From assembly GCA_031264885.1 (NCBI GenBank), contig JAISDM010000018.1:1-29404 (forward strand): DNA of 29,404 bases, given 5' to 3'. Under the pieces are notes generated by a model. That model was not told the origin of the DNA and searched no databases. It saw only the letters and a program-made list of their open reading frames with translations. Shown in pieces: positions 21,597 to 29,404 of the stretch (positions are counted from its first letter, which is position 1; every line of letters starts with the position of its first letter). Source of the DNA: Peptococcaceae bacterium. GTDB taxonomy: Bacteria > Bacillota > Peptococcia > DRI-13 > UBA5745. The position numbers were made by a program, and so were the translations under genes.

Positions 21597-22789
21597 AGAT
21601 GAAAGATCTCTTTAAGGGATATGTGTGGATTTGTCTGGAGGGGCAAAACCAGCAGAAGGCCGTCAATATGGCAATGGCCAGGGGAATGGCGGTTTGGGAT
21701 GTGAGTTCCAGGGATGGGGCGCGGTGGGAACTCAAGACCACGGTTGAAGGGTTTAAGGCGATGGCGCGCCTGGCGCGGCGGAGCGGATGCCGCGCGCGCG
21801 TTCTAAGAAAAGAGGGCATGCCTTTTTTGCTCAGGCGGCTGAGGCGGCGCAAGGCTTTCGTGGCGGGGGCCGTCATTTTTTGCGCCGGATTGTTTGTGCT
21901 GAGCCGTTTTGTCTGGTCGGTGGACGTGAAAATATCGGGGGACTATGATCCGGGGCTGATTCTGCGGGCGGCTGAGAGGTACGGGGTGTATCCCGGCTGT
22001 CTCAGGACCTCATTGAACGCCGGCCGGTTCCAGGAATCCATGCTGGCGGCGTTCCCGGACATGTCCTGGGCGGGGCTGCATTTCCAGGGAACCCATATTC
22101 TCGTGGAGGTCGTCGAGAAGATCGGGGAATCGCCGGATCAGGCCGCGCCGGGGGATATGGTGGCCGGGGAAGCAGGCGTTATCCAGGAGATTTTGGTTTT
22201 GAAAGGGGTCGGGAGGGTCAGGGAAGGGGACCGGGTGGCGGCGGGCCAGGTGTTGATCGAGGGGCTCTTTTATCCTAAGTACAAGTGGAGCCCGGAAGGC
22301 CGGCTGATTCCGGACAGCGAGCCTTCCAGGGTTCAGTCTCAGGGCATTGTGCGCGCTTTGGTGACCCGCGAGAGTTATGGGGAATGCCCGCTGGAAGAAG
22401 TGGAAATGATAGAGACAGGCAAAGAGAAGGTGGAACGGATACTGGTCGTATTCAACCGGCCCATTCGTTTAACCGGCGGCGGGGGGCCGGATTTTGAGTT
22501 TGCCAGGCGGGTGTCGGAAAGAAAAATTGTGTTTAAAGGAAGGAATCCCGAACAGATTATCGAATTAAACACAGTCATACAAAAAGAACAGGAGCGCGTC
22601 ATACGCTCGCGGGGGCTGGACGGCGCTTATGAAGAAGCTCAGGCGAGGGCCTTCGCGAATATGGAGGCCCGGCTGCCGGATGAATATCAGGTAACGGAGA
22701 AATATTACAGTATGGAACCGTCGGGAGATGAGGGAATCATAAAGGTTCAGCTGACCTTAGTCACCGTGGAAGACATAGGAACGCGCTGA
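21593..22789 (+). CDS. yqfD: YqfD stage IV-type sporulation protein
   Basis: Membrane protein of 398 residues, the same length as Bacillus YqfD, involved in forespore engulfment-stage development. An N-terminal cytoplasmic domain is followed by arginine-rich RRLRRRK and one membrane segment near 88-108, then a large extracytoplasmic part beginning VDVKISGDYDP. IQEILVLKGVGRVREGDRV and ITKE-like repeats of the family are in the second half. The ATG overlaps the yqfC stop by four bases, and GGAGGAGG stands ten bases ahead. PhoH follows 13 bases after the stop. Confidence 0.92.
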   Translation: MKMKDLFKGYVWICLEGQNQQKAVNMAMARGMAVWDVSSRDGARWELKTTVEGFKAMARLARRSGCRARVLRKEGMPFLLRRLRRRKAFVAGAVIFCAGLFVLSRFVWSVDVKISGDYDPGLILRAAERYGVYPGCLRTSLNAGRFQESMLAAFPDMSWAGLHFQGTHILVEVVEKIGESPDQAAPGDMVAGEAGVIQEILVLKGVGRVREGDRVAAGQVLIEGLFYPKYKWSPEGRLIPDSEPSRVQSQGIVRALVTRESYGECPLEEVEMIETGKEKVERILVVFNRPIRLTGGGGPDFEFARRVSERKIVFKGRNPEQIIELNTVIQKEQERVIRSRGLDGAYEEAQARAFANMEARLPDEYQVTEKYYSMEPSGDEGIIKVQLTLVTVEDIGTR

Positions 22790-22802
22790 GGAGGCATCGT
22801 AT

Positions 22803-23786
22803 TTGAGGAATTTGAGTGTTTCGGAAGAAGCGGTCATGCACTTGGACAATCAGGAGGCGGCCCTTTTGTATGGCGCGGAAGACGAGAATCTTCGCTTCTT
22901 GGAACAGCGTTTGCCTGTGAGCCTTTTGGCGAGAGGCGGGGAAATTCACCTGGTTGGGAATCAGGACGAGGTTAAGCTGGCTCAGGAGGTTTTTCAGCGC
23001 CTGAGGGATCTGGTAAGGCAGGGCAGCGCCGTCACGGTAACCGACGCGAACTATTGCCTGAACGCGGTGATGGGCGGCATTGGGCAGGATTTAAGCGACG
23101 CTCTGAACGAGGTGCTGCAGGTCACGGTGCGCGGCCGCTATATTAAGCCTAAGACCGTGGGACAGTACCGTTACATTCAGGCGATCCGCGCCCAGGACGT
23201 GGTATTCGGCATCGGGCCCGCGGGAACGGGGAAGACTTATTTAGCGGTGGTTATGGCGGTTTCCGCGTTAAAGAACAAGGACGTCAGCCGGATCGTGCTG
23301 ACCCGGCCGGCGGTGGAAGCCGGGGAGAAACTGGGATTTTTGCCGGGGGATTTGCAGGACAAGGTGGATCCCTATCTCAGGCCGCTGTATGACGCTTTAT
23401 ATGATTTGCTGAGCATCGAAACCGCTCAGCGCTACGTGGAAAAAAGGGTCATTGAGATCGCGCCCTTGGCTTATATGCGCGGGAGAACGCTGGACGACGC
23501 TTTTATTATTTTGGACGAAGCCCAGAACACCACTCCGGAGCAGATGAAGATGTTTTTGACCCGGATTGGATTTAACTCGAAGACGGTGGTCACGGGGGAT
23601 ATCACCCAGGTGGACTTAACCCAGCCGAAGAATTCCGGGCTGATGGTGGTTCAAAAAATCTTAAAGGGCATACCGGGCGTCAGTTTTCAATATCTGTCCC
23701 AGGCGGATATTGTCCGGCATCCTGTGGTGCAGAGGATCATCGCGGCTTATGAGGCTTATCAGACATTGTCTGAGAAGGAGAATTAA
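22803..23786 (+). CDS. phoH: PhoH-family ATPase
   Basis: P-loop ATPase of the PhoH/YbeZ group, linked to RNA metabolism and nearly always encoded with ybeY, as here. It has 327 residues with Walker A GPAGTGKT (138-145), the downstream LTRPAVEAGEKLGFLPGDL and Walker B IILDEAQNTTPEQMKMFLTR, all family signatures. The start is TTG 22803, with GAGGAGG seven bases ahead. Four bases separate its stop from the pgpH start, so the operon is tight. Confidence 0.95.
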   Translation: MRNLSVSEEAVMHLDNQEAALLYGAEDENLRFLEQRLPVSLLARGGEIHLVGNQDEVKLAQEVFQRLRDLVRQGSAVTVTDANYCLNAVMGGIGQDLSDALNEVLQVTVRGRYIKPKTVGQYRYIQAIRAQDVVFGIGPAGTGKTYLAVVMAVSALKNKDVSRIVLTRPAVEAGEKLGFLPGDLQDKVDPYLRPLYDALYDLLSIETAQRYVEKRVIEIAPLAYMRGRTLDDAFIILDEAQNTTPEQMKMFLTRIGFNSKTVVTGDITQVDLTQPKNSGLMVVQKILKGIPGVSFQYLSQADIVRHPVVQRIIAAYEAYQTLSEKEN

Positions 23787-23789
23787 GGG

Positions 23790-26012
23790 ATGATCGCGGT
23801 TTTGAAAGGTTTTTTTTCGCATCGCAAAACGCGGAAAGCGATTTGGGTATTATTTTTTTTACTTAGCGTACTCTTTATTTACATGACATATTTTGTGGCG
23901 GATCAGCTGAACGTTATGGAAGGGGAGGTCTCGCCCAGCACCATTGAGGCGAATCGAACCATCATCTTTGAGGATGTGAACCAAACCGAGGAGAACCGGC
24001 AGAACGCCGCCGCCCGGGTGCCTGACATCCATATGCTGGACCAGGATGTGATTCCTGAGCAAGAGAAGGATGTAGAGGAATGGGTGAATTTGTGGCGGGT
24101 CCTCCTGCCCATCGGCAGGGAAGACCGGCTGGACGCGGCGCGCCCCCTGGTGCAGTCGTATTCCTTAAGGGAGGAGCAGGCGGAGGAGTTCTTCAGCTTG
24201 GATTTGGTCGCTCTGAACCATCTGCGGAATGAGGCGGCGTCTCTGATGGAATCGGTCTGGAGCAAGGGCGTGCGGCAGGAGGAAGTGGAAGACGCGCGGC
24301 GCGCCATTCTGGACGAGATATCCAAAATGGATTATGATTTAACGGAGGCTCATTTCTTAGAGACGCTGTTCAACTGCATCGAGTTGAGGCCCAATTATAT
24401 TTTTAATGAAGCGGGCACGATTGCGGCCAGAGAGGAAGCGGCCAGAAGAGAGAACCCGGTTCTGATCACGGTACGCAAGAATCAAAAGATCGTTGACAAG
24501 GGCGAGGTGGTCACCGCCGAACAGATCGAGATCCTCCGGGCCCTGGGCTATCAGAGATCTGTGGAACCCTATCTCATGACCCTGGGCGCCTTATGTTTGG
24601 CGGCTTTAATGGCGTATTTGGCATACAGGCACATCCGCCAATACCACAAAAACTTGCTGCAAAAAGAAGGCAACGTAAAGCTGCTGGCGCTCTTGTTTGT
24701 CATGAGTCTGTTTGCGGCGCGGCTTGCCACAGCCATTAACACCGGCAGCGACGCCGGCATGGCGGAGCTGTCCGGCTACCTGATTCCGGCGGCGATGGGA
24801 TCGATCTTGGTGGCGATTTTGCTGGATTCTATGCTGGCGGTTTATTTCTCGGCGGCGCTGGCGTTTTTTATCGGCATTATGACCGGGAATCAGATCGCTT
24901 ACGCGGTGACGGCATTTGTGGGGTCCCTGGTGGGGGTTTATATTGTGAGCCGCTACAGCCAGAGGACGGACTGGGTGAAGGCGGGCATCTACATTTCGCT
25001 GACAAATTGCGCCGCGGTGCTTTGTTTCTCGCTGATCAACAACAGCCCCTGGCAGATTATGCTGTGGTCCGTCTGCTTCGCGGTGATCAGCGGCTTTGTT
25101 TCACCGGTCCTGGCTTACGGCAGTCTGCCTTTTCTGGAATCCGCCTTTAAAATCACCAGCATGATGCGCTTGATGGAGCTGGCCAATCCCAATCAGCCTT
25201 TGCTGAAGGAACTGCTGGTCAAAGCGCCCGGGACTTACAATCATTGCATTATGGTGGGCAATCTGGCGGAGGCGGCGGCGGACGCCGTGGGGGCGGACAC
25301 GGTTCTGGTCCGGGCGGGGGCGTATTATCATGATATCGGCAAGATCAAGCGTCCCTATTTCTTCGTGGAAAACCAGCTGTCGGGGGAGAATCCTCACGAC
25401 AAGCTGACTCCGGCGCTGTCGGCCATGATTTTGGCTTCTCATGTGAAGGATGGGGCGGATTTGGCCCGGCAGAATAATTTGCCTGAGTCTTTGATCGATT
25501 TCATCAGCCAGCATCATGGAACCAGCGTGATGAAATATTTTTACCACAAGGCGCTGGAGACCCGGGAAGATCAGGCGCCTGTGGCGGAGAGCGATTTCCG
25601 TTACGGCGGGCCTAAACCCCAAAGCAAGGAAACCGCTTTGGTGATGCTGGCGGACAATGTGGAGGCGGCCATACGGTCCATGAATCTGGGCGGCGCCGGT
25701 CAGGACAAATTGGAAACGGCGGTTCGGAAGATCATCAAGGACCGTTTGGACGACGGGCAGCTGGATGAGTCGGATTTGACCATGCGGGAGCTGACCGTGA
25801 TCGCTCAGGTCTTTTGCAGGGCTTTGGGCGGCATGTATCATTCCCGGGTGGAATATCCGGATAATGTAATCGCTGAAATGGAAAAAGGGAAGCGTAAAGA
25901 TGAGGATTCTAATACGGAACCGGCAGAAGCGGATCCGGATTCATCCGGGATTGAGGCTGTCGCTTTGGAAGGTACTCCGGAGGATGGAGCGCGGATTCGG
26001 AATCCCTCCTGA
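23790..26012 (+). CDS. pgpH: 7TM-HD cyclic-di-AMP phosphodiesterase (YqfF/PgpH type)
   Basis: Degrades c-di-AMP at the membrane. It has 740 residues: one membrane segment near 17-36, an extracytoplasmic 7TMR-HDED region to about 260, a block of about seven membrane segments to about 450, and an HD domain with His 485 in TYNHCIMV, His 514-Asp 515 in YYHDIGK, and SQHHGTSVM. The last 37 residues (from about 704, after AEMEKGKRK) are acidic, low-complexity and overlap the ybeY gene in another frame. The catalytic domain is complete before that point. ATG 23790 follows GAGAAGGAG. In Bacillus the same gene order yqfF-ybeY is kept. Confidence 0.93.
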   Translation: MIAVLKGFFSHRKTRKAIWVLFFLLSVLFIYMTYFVADQLNVMEGEVSPSTIEANRTIIFEDVNQTEENRQNAAARVPDIHMLDQDVIPEQEKDVEEWVNLWRVLLPIGREDRLDAARPLVQSYSLREEQAEEFFSLDLVALNHLRNEAASLMESVWSKGVRQEEVEDARRAILDEISKMDYDLTEAHFLETLFNCIELRPNYIFNEAGTIAAREEAARRENPVLITVRKNQKIVDKGEVVTAEQIEILRALGYQRSVEPYLMTLGALCLAALMAYLAYRHIRQYHKNLLQKEGNVKLLALLFVMSLFAARLATAINTGSDAGMAELSGYLIPAAMGSILVAILLDSMLAVYFSAALAFFIGIMTGNQIAYAVTAFVGSLVGVYIVSRYSQRTDWVKAGIYISLTNCAAVLCFSLINNSPWQIMLWSVCFAVISGFVSPVLAYGSLPFLESAFKITSMMRLMELANPNQPLLKELLVKAPGTYNHCIMVGNLAEAAADAVGADTVLVRAGAYYHDIGKIKRPYFFVENQLSGENPHDKLTPALSAMILASHVKDGADLARQNNLPESLIDFISQHHGTSVMKYFYHKALETREDQAPVAESDFRYGGPKPQSKETALVMLADNVEAAIRSMNLGGAGQDKLETAVRKIIKDRLDDGQLDESDLTMRELTVIAQVFCRALGGMYHSRVEYPDNVIAEMEKGKRKDEDSNTEPAEADPDSSGIEAVALEGTPEDGARIRNPS

Positions 26013-26373
26013 GGCGGAGGTCAGTCTGCTGATTACGGACGACGCTCATATTTGCCGGCTGAACCGGCGGTACCGGGGGATTCCCAAACCCACGGACGTG
26101 CTTTCTTTCTCGATGAATGAGGGAAAACGCCTGGTATCCGGGATAGAGGGGCCCGTATTGGGAGATATTATTATTTCGGCGGAACGCGCTCTGGCGCAGG
26201 CTCTGGAATACGGGCACGGGCCGGTCCGGGAAATGGCGTTTTTGACGGCGCACGGGATGCTGCATCTGCTGGGGTACGACCATGTGGATCCGAGGGGGGC
26301 CGCCGAAATGGAGAGGCTGCAGGAGGGGATACTCCGGAGCTTGAATATTTCCCGACGGAGCCCGATGGAGTAA
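25900..26373 (+). CDS. ybeY: Endoribonuclease YbeY
   Basis: Metal-dependent endoribonuclease for rRNA maturation and ribosome quality control. It has 157 residues, the normal length. The zinc motif H-x3-H-x5-H is His 118, 122 and 128 in HGMLHLLGYDH; PTDVLSF (64-70) is also diagnostic. The ATG at 25900 lies 113 bases inside pgpH, in the +1 frame. The next in-frame ATG at 25987 would remove 29 residues of the conserved N-terminal helix, so 25900 is favoured. It is the last gene of the operon; era and cdd, which often follow, are absent. Confidence 0.93.
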   Translation: MRILIRNRQKRIRIHPGLRLSLWKVLRRMERGFGIPPEAEVSLLITDDAHICRLNRRYRGIPKPTDVLSFSMNEGKRLVSGIEGPVLGDIIISAERALAQALEYGHGPVREMAFLTAHGMLHLLGYDHVDPRGAAEMERLQEGILRSLNISRRSPME

Positions 26374-26407
26374 GTAAGGAGACGCGATTCGCGGTAAACG
26401 GCAAATA

Positions 26408-26582
26408 CCCGGCGGAGGGGGAGGATGCCGGCCTTACGTCTCCGCGTTTTGAATTTCTACGGCTCAATTTGCTGCAAAAGCCAAACTCGCTCCGCTCAAA
26501 CAGTGGCTTTTGCGAACGCAAATTTCGCCTAGAAATTCTAAAACGCTCCGCCTAATCGGGCACTGTCTCCTCCTTCACCGGG
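26408..26582. repeat. Inverted-repeat element of about 175 bp
   Basis: The left arm (26408-26458: CCCGGCGGAGGGGGAGGATG ... CGTTTTGAATTTCT) and the right arm (26531-26582: AGAAATTCTAAAACGCTCCG ... CTCCTTCACCGGG) are imperfect reverse complements. The right arm shares 29 identical bases with 16882-16910. The centre is a long hairpin. No coding sequence is inside, so it looks like a miniature element. It fills most of the 273-bp gap between ybeY and the transporter gene. Confidence 0.6.
26451..26538. repeat. Nested hairpin of 29 base pairs within the element
   Basis: GAATTTCTA (26451-26459) pairs with TAGAAATTC (26530-26538), GGC with GCC, AATTTGC (26466-26472) with GCAAATT (26518-26524) and GCAAAAGCCA (26474-26483) with TGGCTTTTGC (26504-26513), around a 20-base loop. 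All four stem blocks are perfect. Confidence 0.65.
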
Positions 26583-26646
26583 ACAACGCGGCAAACTGAG
26601 TTTTAACTACAAATCGCAAGGCACTGATACATGGAGGCGAAATGGA

Positions 26647-27555
26647 TTGGCGGCTGTCAATAATCATTTTATTGTTTCGTTGTGCCTGATTTTTCTGGGG
26701 TTTTTGATCAAAAAAGCGGGGCTGATCAAGGAGGAGGACGGTTCCGTACTGACTCGGATCGCCATCAATGTGACTTTGCCCGGAGCCATCATCAAATCTT
26801 TCAGCGCGCTGACTTTTGAGAGTACGCTCCTGCTGCTGCCGTTGGTGGCTCTGAGTTATGGCGCCGTCATGTTTGGGCTGGCTTTTTTCCTGTTCCGCAA
26901 TTACCGGGGGAAGACCAAGGGGCTGCTGATGCTGATGTCGCTGGGACTGAACATAGGATTGTTCGGGTATCCCTTTGTCCAGTCGGTGATGCCGGAAATA
27001 CAGCAATATATGATTCTGTTCGACGCGGGCGGCGTGATCTTGGTTTTTGGAATTATGGAAATCATCGCGGCATATTATTCAGACAGCGATTTCAAGCTCA
27101 ACACCCGAAACATATCCAAAAAAGTGTTGACTTCGACCAACCTGATCGTCGTCTTTTTGTCGTTGTTTCTGTGTATTCTGGGGGTGCGGTATCCGAAGAT
27201 CATTCTGGATGTCAGCGGGTTCCTCGCCGGAGCGAATATGCCCCTCTGTTTATTGACGCTGGGGATTTTGCTGAATATAGACATTGAAAAAAAACAGATA
27301 GGCCACATGGTCAGGATTCTGGTTTTTCGCTATGGTATGGGCATTTTGGCGGGACTGACGGTCTACTTCTTCATGCCTTTTCCCGAGCCGTTCCGGCAGG
27401 TTATGCTCATTTGCCTTGTGCTGCCGCCGCCGATGATCAGTTTGGCGTTTTCGATTCAATACGGCTATGACTATAAATTCAGCGCGGTATTTCTGAATAT
27501 ATGCAACATCATCAGCTTTCTGCTGTTGTGGGTCGTTTTTTTGGCTATTGACTAA
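26647..27555 (+). CDS. AEC-family permease
   Basis: Integral membrane protein of 302 residues of the auxin-efflux-carrier/malate-permease family; bacterial members carry organic acids such as malate or malonate. Two sets of hydrophobic helices are joined by a polar centre near 155-165. Family traits are IAINVTLPGAIIKSFSALT (N-terminal half), MSLGLNIGLFGYPFV and, in the C-terminal half, LILLVLPPP-like CLVLPPPMISLAF. The start is TTG 26647, with GGAGG nine bases ahead; the nearby ATG at 26642 is in another frame. The dehydrogenase genes start 45 bases after its stop, so it may carry their substrate or product. Confidence 0.88.
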   Translation: MAAVNNHFIVSLCLIFLGFLIKKAGLIKEEDGSVLTRIAINVTLPGAIIKSFSALTFESTLLLLPLVALSYGAVMFGLAFFLFRNYRGKTKGLLMLMSLGLNIGLFGYPFVQSVMPEIQQYMILFDAGGVILVFGIMEIIAAYYSDSDFKLNTRNISKKVLTSTNLIVVFLSLFLCILGVRYPKIILDVSGFLAGANMPLCLLTLGILLNIDIEKKQIGHMVRILVFRYGMGILAGLTVYFFMPFPEPFRQVMLICLVLPPPMISLAFSIQYGYDYKFSAVFLNICNIISFLLLWVVFLAID

Positions 27556-27599
27556 TGATCCGGGGCTGTAACATAATAGACGTGAGAGAGGAGGCAGCC

Positions 27600-28568
27600 A
27601 TGAGCGTGACGAAGGTTTTGCAAAAAATCATGGAAAAAATGATGGAAAAAATGCTGTTGATCCGCGGCTTTGAGGAAAGGGTGCAGTCTTTGTTTCTGGA
27701 AGGCAAAATTCACGGCACGACCCATTTGGCTGTGGGCCAGGAAGCGGTGGCGGTGGGGGTCTGCAGCGCGTTGGGCGAAACGGATTGGATCATTCCCACG
27801 CACCGGTGTCACAGTCACGCGATCGCGAAGAGCGGCGACGTCAACGCGTATATGTGTGAAATCATGGGCAAGCGCTACGGCAGCAACTTGGGGCTGGGCG
27901 GCTCTATGCATTTATGCGACATGGGCGCGGGCGTATTCGGGAGTTCCGCCATTGTGGGGGGGACTTTGCCGCTGGCGCTGGGCGTGGGGATGGCTTTGCG
28001 GAAGATGGGAACGGATCAACTGGCGGTTTGTTTGTTTGGCGACGGGGCCGCCAATCAGGGCGCCGCTCATGAGGCGATGAACATGGCCGCCATATGGAAG
28101 CTGCCCGTTCTTTTTTTATGTGAAAATAATTTATACGGAATTTCCATGAAAGCCGACCGGGCTATGACGGTTCCCGACGTGGCCGACCGGGGGGAAGCGT
28201 ACCGGATCCCGAGCCGAGTTGTGGACGGCAATCAGGTGATGGAAGTGTACGAAGCGGTGCTGGACATCGCGAAGCATATCCGGCGGAAGGAAGGGCCCTG
28301 GCTTCTGGAATGTAAGACGTACCGCTGGCTGGGTCATTCCAAGAGTGACGAGCGGGTATACCGGACCGCGGAAGAGGAGCGGGAATGGAAGGAACGCTGC
28401 CCGATCAAGGCGTTCCGGGCGTTTTTGCTGAAAGAGGGCATTCTGAGCGAGGCCGAACTGGAACGGATGCAGAAAAAGGTGTCGGAACTGATTGAAGCCG
28501 CCGTGCGCTTTGCCGAGGCCGCGCCTGTGCTGGACATCGAATCGGCGCTGAATCTGGTTTACGCTTAG
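27600..28568 (+). CDS. 2-oxoacid/acetoin dehydrogenase E1 alpha subunit
   Basis: Thiamine-diphosphate-binding half of the E1 enzyme that decarboxylates pyruvate or cleaves acetoin and passes the acyl group to lipoyl E2. It has 322 residues. The cofactor motif GDG (147-149) ... NN (176-177) is intact, with TTHLAVGQEAVAVGV and YRWLGHSKSD also typical. AcoA and PdhA cannot be separated without E2 and E3, which lie outside the window. AGAGGAGG stands five bases before ATG 27600. The N terminus contains a 12-bp tandem duplication (ATGGAAAAAATG twice, 27630-27653) that gives MEKMMEKM. The beta subunit follows 60 bases downstream. Confidence 0.92.
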   Translation: MSVTKVLQKIMEKMMEKMLLIRGFEERVQSLFLEGKIHGTTHLAVGQEAVAVGVCSALGETDWIIPTHRCHSHAIAKSGDVNAYMCEIMGKRYGSNLGLGGSMHLCDMGAGVFGSSAIVGGTLPLALGVGMALRKMGTDQLAVCLFGDGAANQGAAHEAMNMAAIWKLPVLFLCENNLYGISMKADRAMTVPDVADRGEAYRIPSRVVDGNQVMEVYEAVLDIAKHIRRKEGPWLLECKTYRWLGHSKSDERVYRTAEEEREWKERCPIKAFRAFLLKEGILSEAELERMQKKVSELIEAAVRFAEAAPVLDIESALNLVYA

Positions 28569-28598
28569 GACTTGCGCGGCTTATTATTGCGCGAGTCC
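28568..28598 (+). other. Intercistronic stem-loop between E1 alpha and E1 beta
   Basis: GGACTTGCGC (28568-28577) pairs with GCGCGAGTCC (28589-28598) over ten positions with one G-U. It begins on the E1 alpha stop codon and is followed by TTAACG, not a T run, so it is probably not a terminator. It could stabilise the upstream mRNA or tune the subunit ratio. GAGTCCTT occurs twice just after it (28593 and 28605). Confidence 0.5.
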
Positions 28599-28627
28599 TT
28601 AACGAGTCCTTGGGAAGAGGTGTTGGC

Positions 28628-29404
28628 GTGAGAGAAATCACATATCTTCAGGCCGTGTCCGAAGCTTTGCGGGAGGAGATGGATCGGGATCCCAAGGTTC
28701 TGATGATGGGCGAGGATATTGGGATATACGGCGGCGGCTTCGGTGTGTTTGAGGGGATCGGGGAACCTTATAACGCGCGGGGCCAGATCATAGAGACGCC
28801 CATATCCGAGGCCGCCTTTACGGGGGCCGGCGTGGCCATGGCCATGATGGGCTTTCGGCCTGTGATCGAGATTATGTTTTCGGATTTTATGACCCTGACG
28901 GCGGATCAGCTGGTCAATCACGGCGCCAAATACCGGTTTATGACGGGCGGCCAGGTCAAGGTGCCGCTGGTGGTCCGAACGCCCGCCGGTTCGGGAACGG
29001 GGGCGGCGGCGCAGCATTCGCAGAGTCTGGAGGCCATGTATTTAAACACGCCGGGATTGAAGGTGGTCATGCCGTCCACGCCTTATGACGTGAAGGGGCT
29101 TTTGAAGGCGGCGATCCGGGACGACAATCCGGTTGTTTTTTATGAACACAAGCTGCTTTATGAAACCCGCGGGCCGGTTCCGGACGCGGATGAGGATTAT
29201 GTCGTGCCCATCGGGCGGGGGGATATCAAGCGCCAGGGCGGCGATGTGACTTTGGTGGCGTACTCCGTCATGGCGCTCAGGGCCATGGAAGCGGCGGCGG
29301 TTCTGGAGAAAGAGGGCGTCGGTGTGGAAATCGTGGATCCCAGGACTCTGCATCCTTTGGACGACGCGCTGATCGTTCAATCGGTGATGAAAACCGGGCG
29401 GCTG
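28628..29404 (+). CDS. 2-oxoacid/acetoin dehydrogenase E1 beta subunit, 3' end cut by window
   Basis: Partner of the E1 alpha subunit, forming the alpha2beta2 E1. The visible 259 residues of about 325 are open to the window edge. MGEDIGIYGGGFGVFEG (27-43), ETPISEAAFTG with the cofactor-activating Glu 61, GFRPVIEIMFSDFM and VEIVDPRTLHPLD are classic for PdhB/AcoB. The C-terminal transketolase domain is cut before its end. The GTG at 28628 has AAGAGGTG about eight bases ahead and is the first start after the E1 alpha stop. Confidence 0.93.
   Translation, partial: MREITYLQAVSEALREEMDRDPKVLMMGEDIGIYGGGFGVFEGIGEPYNARGQIIETPISEAAFTGAGVAMAMMGFRPVIEIMFSDFMTLTADQLVNHGAKYRFMTGGQVKVPLVVRTPAGSGTGAAAQHSQSLEAMYLNTPGLKVVMPSTPYDVKGLLKAAIRDDNPVVFYEHKLLYETRGPVPDADEDYVVPIGRGDIKRQGGDVTLVAYSVMALRAMEAAAVLEKEGVGVEIVDPRTLHPLDDALIVQSVMKTGRL

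Overview
The window looks like chromosome of an anaerobic, probably spore-forming, moderately GC-rich Clostridia-type Firmicute. The signs are a SCIFF peptide with its radical SAM maturase, a T-box leader on leuA, the sporulation pair yqfC/yqfD in a phoH-pgpH-ybeY operon, strong AGGAGG-type ribosome sites and many sigma-A promoters with 16-18 bp spacing. I cannot assign a species. Housekeeping genes are intact; no prophage, insertion sequence or CRISPR array is visible. Many intergenic gaps hold palindromic repeats.

Layout. 1-770 is a tRNA-Gly neighbourhood with an intact tRNA-Gly(CCC) whose first three bases lie outside the window, an orphan copy of its 3' end, a 35-residue hydrophobic peptide gene on the minus strand facing a small plus-strand transcription unit (type I toxin-antitoxin-like), and a decayed tRNA-Gly(UCC) whose promoter now appears to serve the SCIFF operon. 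796-2370 is the SCIFF precursor and maturase. 2464-4017 is a membrane-anchored LysM-G5-M23 peptidase. 4018-4507 is repeats. 4508-6153 is htrA-rlmH. 6296-6484 is a promoter and a 38-residue orphan peptide. 6491-8640 (minus) is leuA with a T-box leader. 8663-9727 is mutY.

10043-16846 (minus) is a co-directional five-gene cluster behind one clear promoter: hybrid histidine kinase with HPt, aldo/keto reductase, MoxR ATPase, REC-GGDEF response regulator, and an MGDG-synthase-type glycosyltransferase. The HPt and REC-GGDEF partners suggest a phosphorelay that sets c-di-GMP. 16989-21071 (minus) is an iron-siderophore-type ABC importer (binding lipoprotein, permease, ATPase) preceded by an AraC-type regulator; both leaders carry the same 16-bp palindrome. 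21300-26373 (plus) is yqfC-yqfD-phoH-pgpH-ybeY, with an unusually long pgpH/ybeY overlap. 26408-26582 is an inverted-repeat element. 26647-29404 holds an AEC-type transporter and the E1 alpha and beta subunits of a 2-oxoacid or acetoin dehydrogenase, the last cut by the window end.

The least explained parts are the toxin-like locus at 292-585, the SCIFF operon behind a dead tRNA, the five-gene signalling cluster, the shared palindrome in the iron-uptake region, and the REP-like repeat family.
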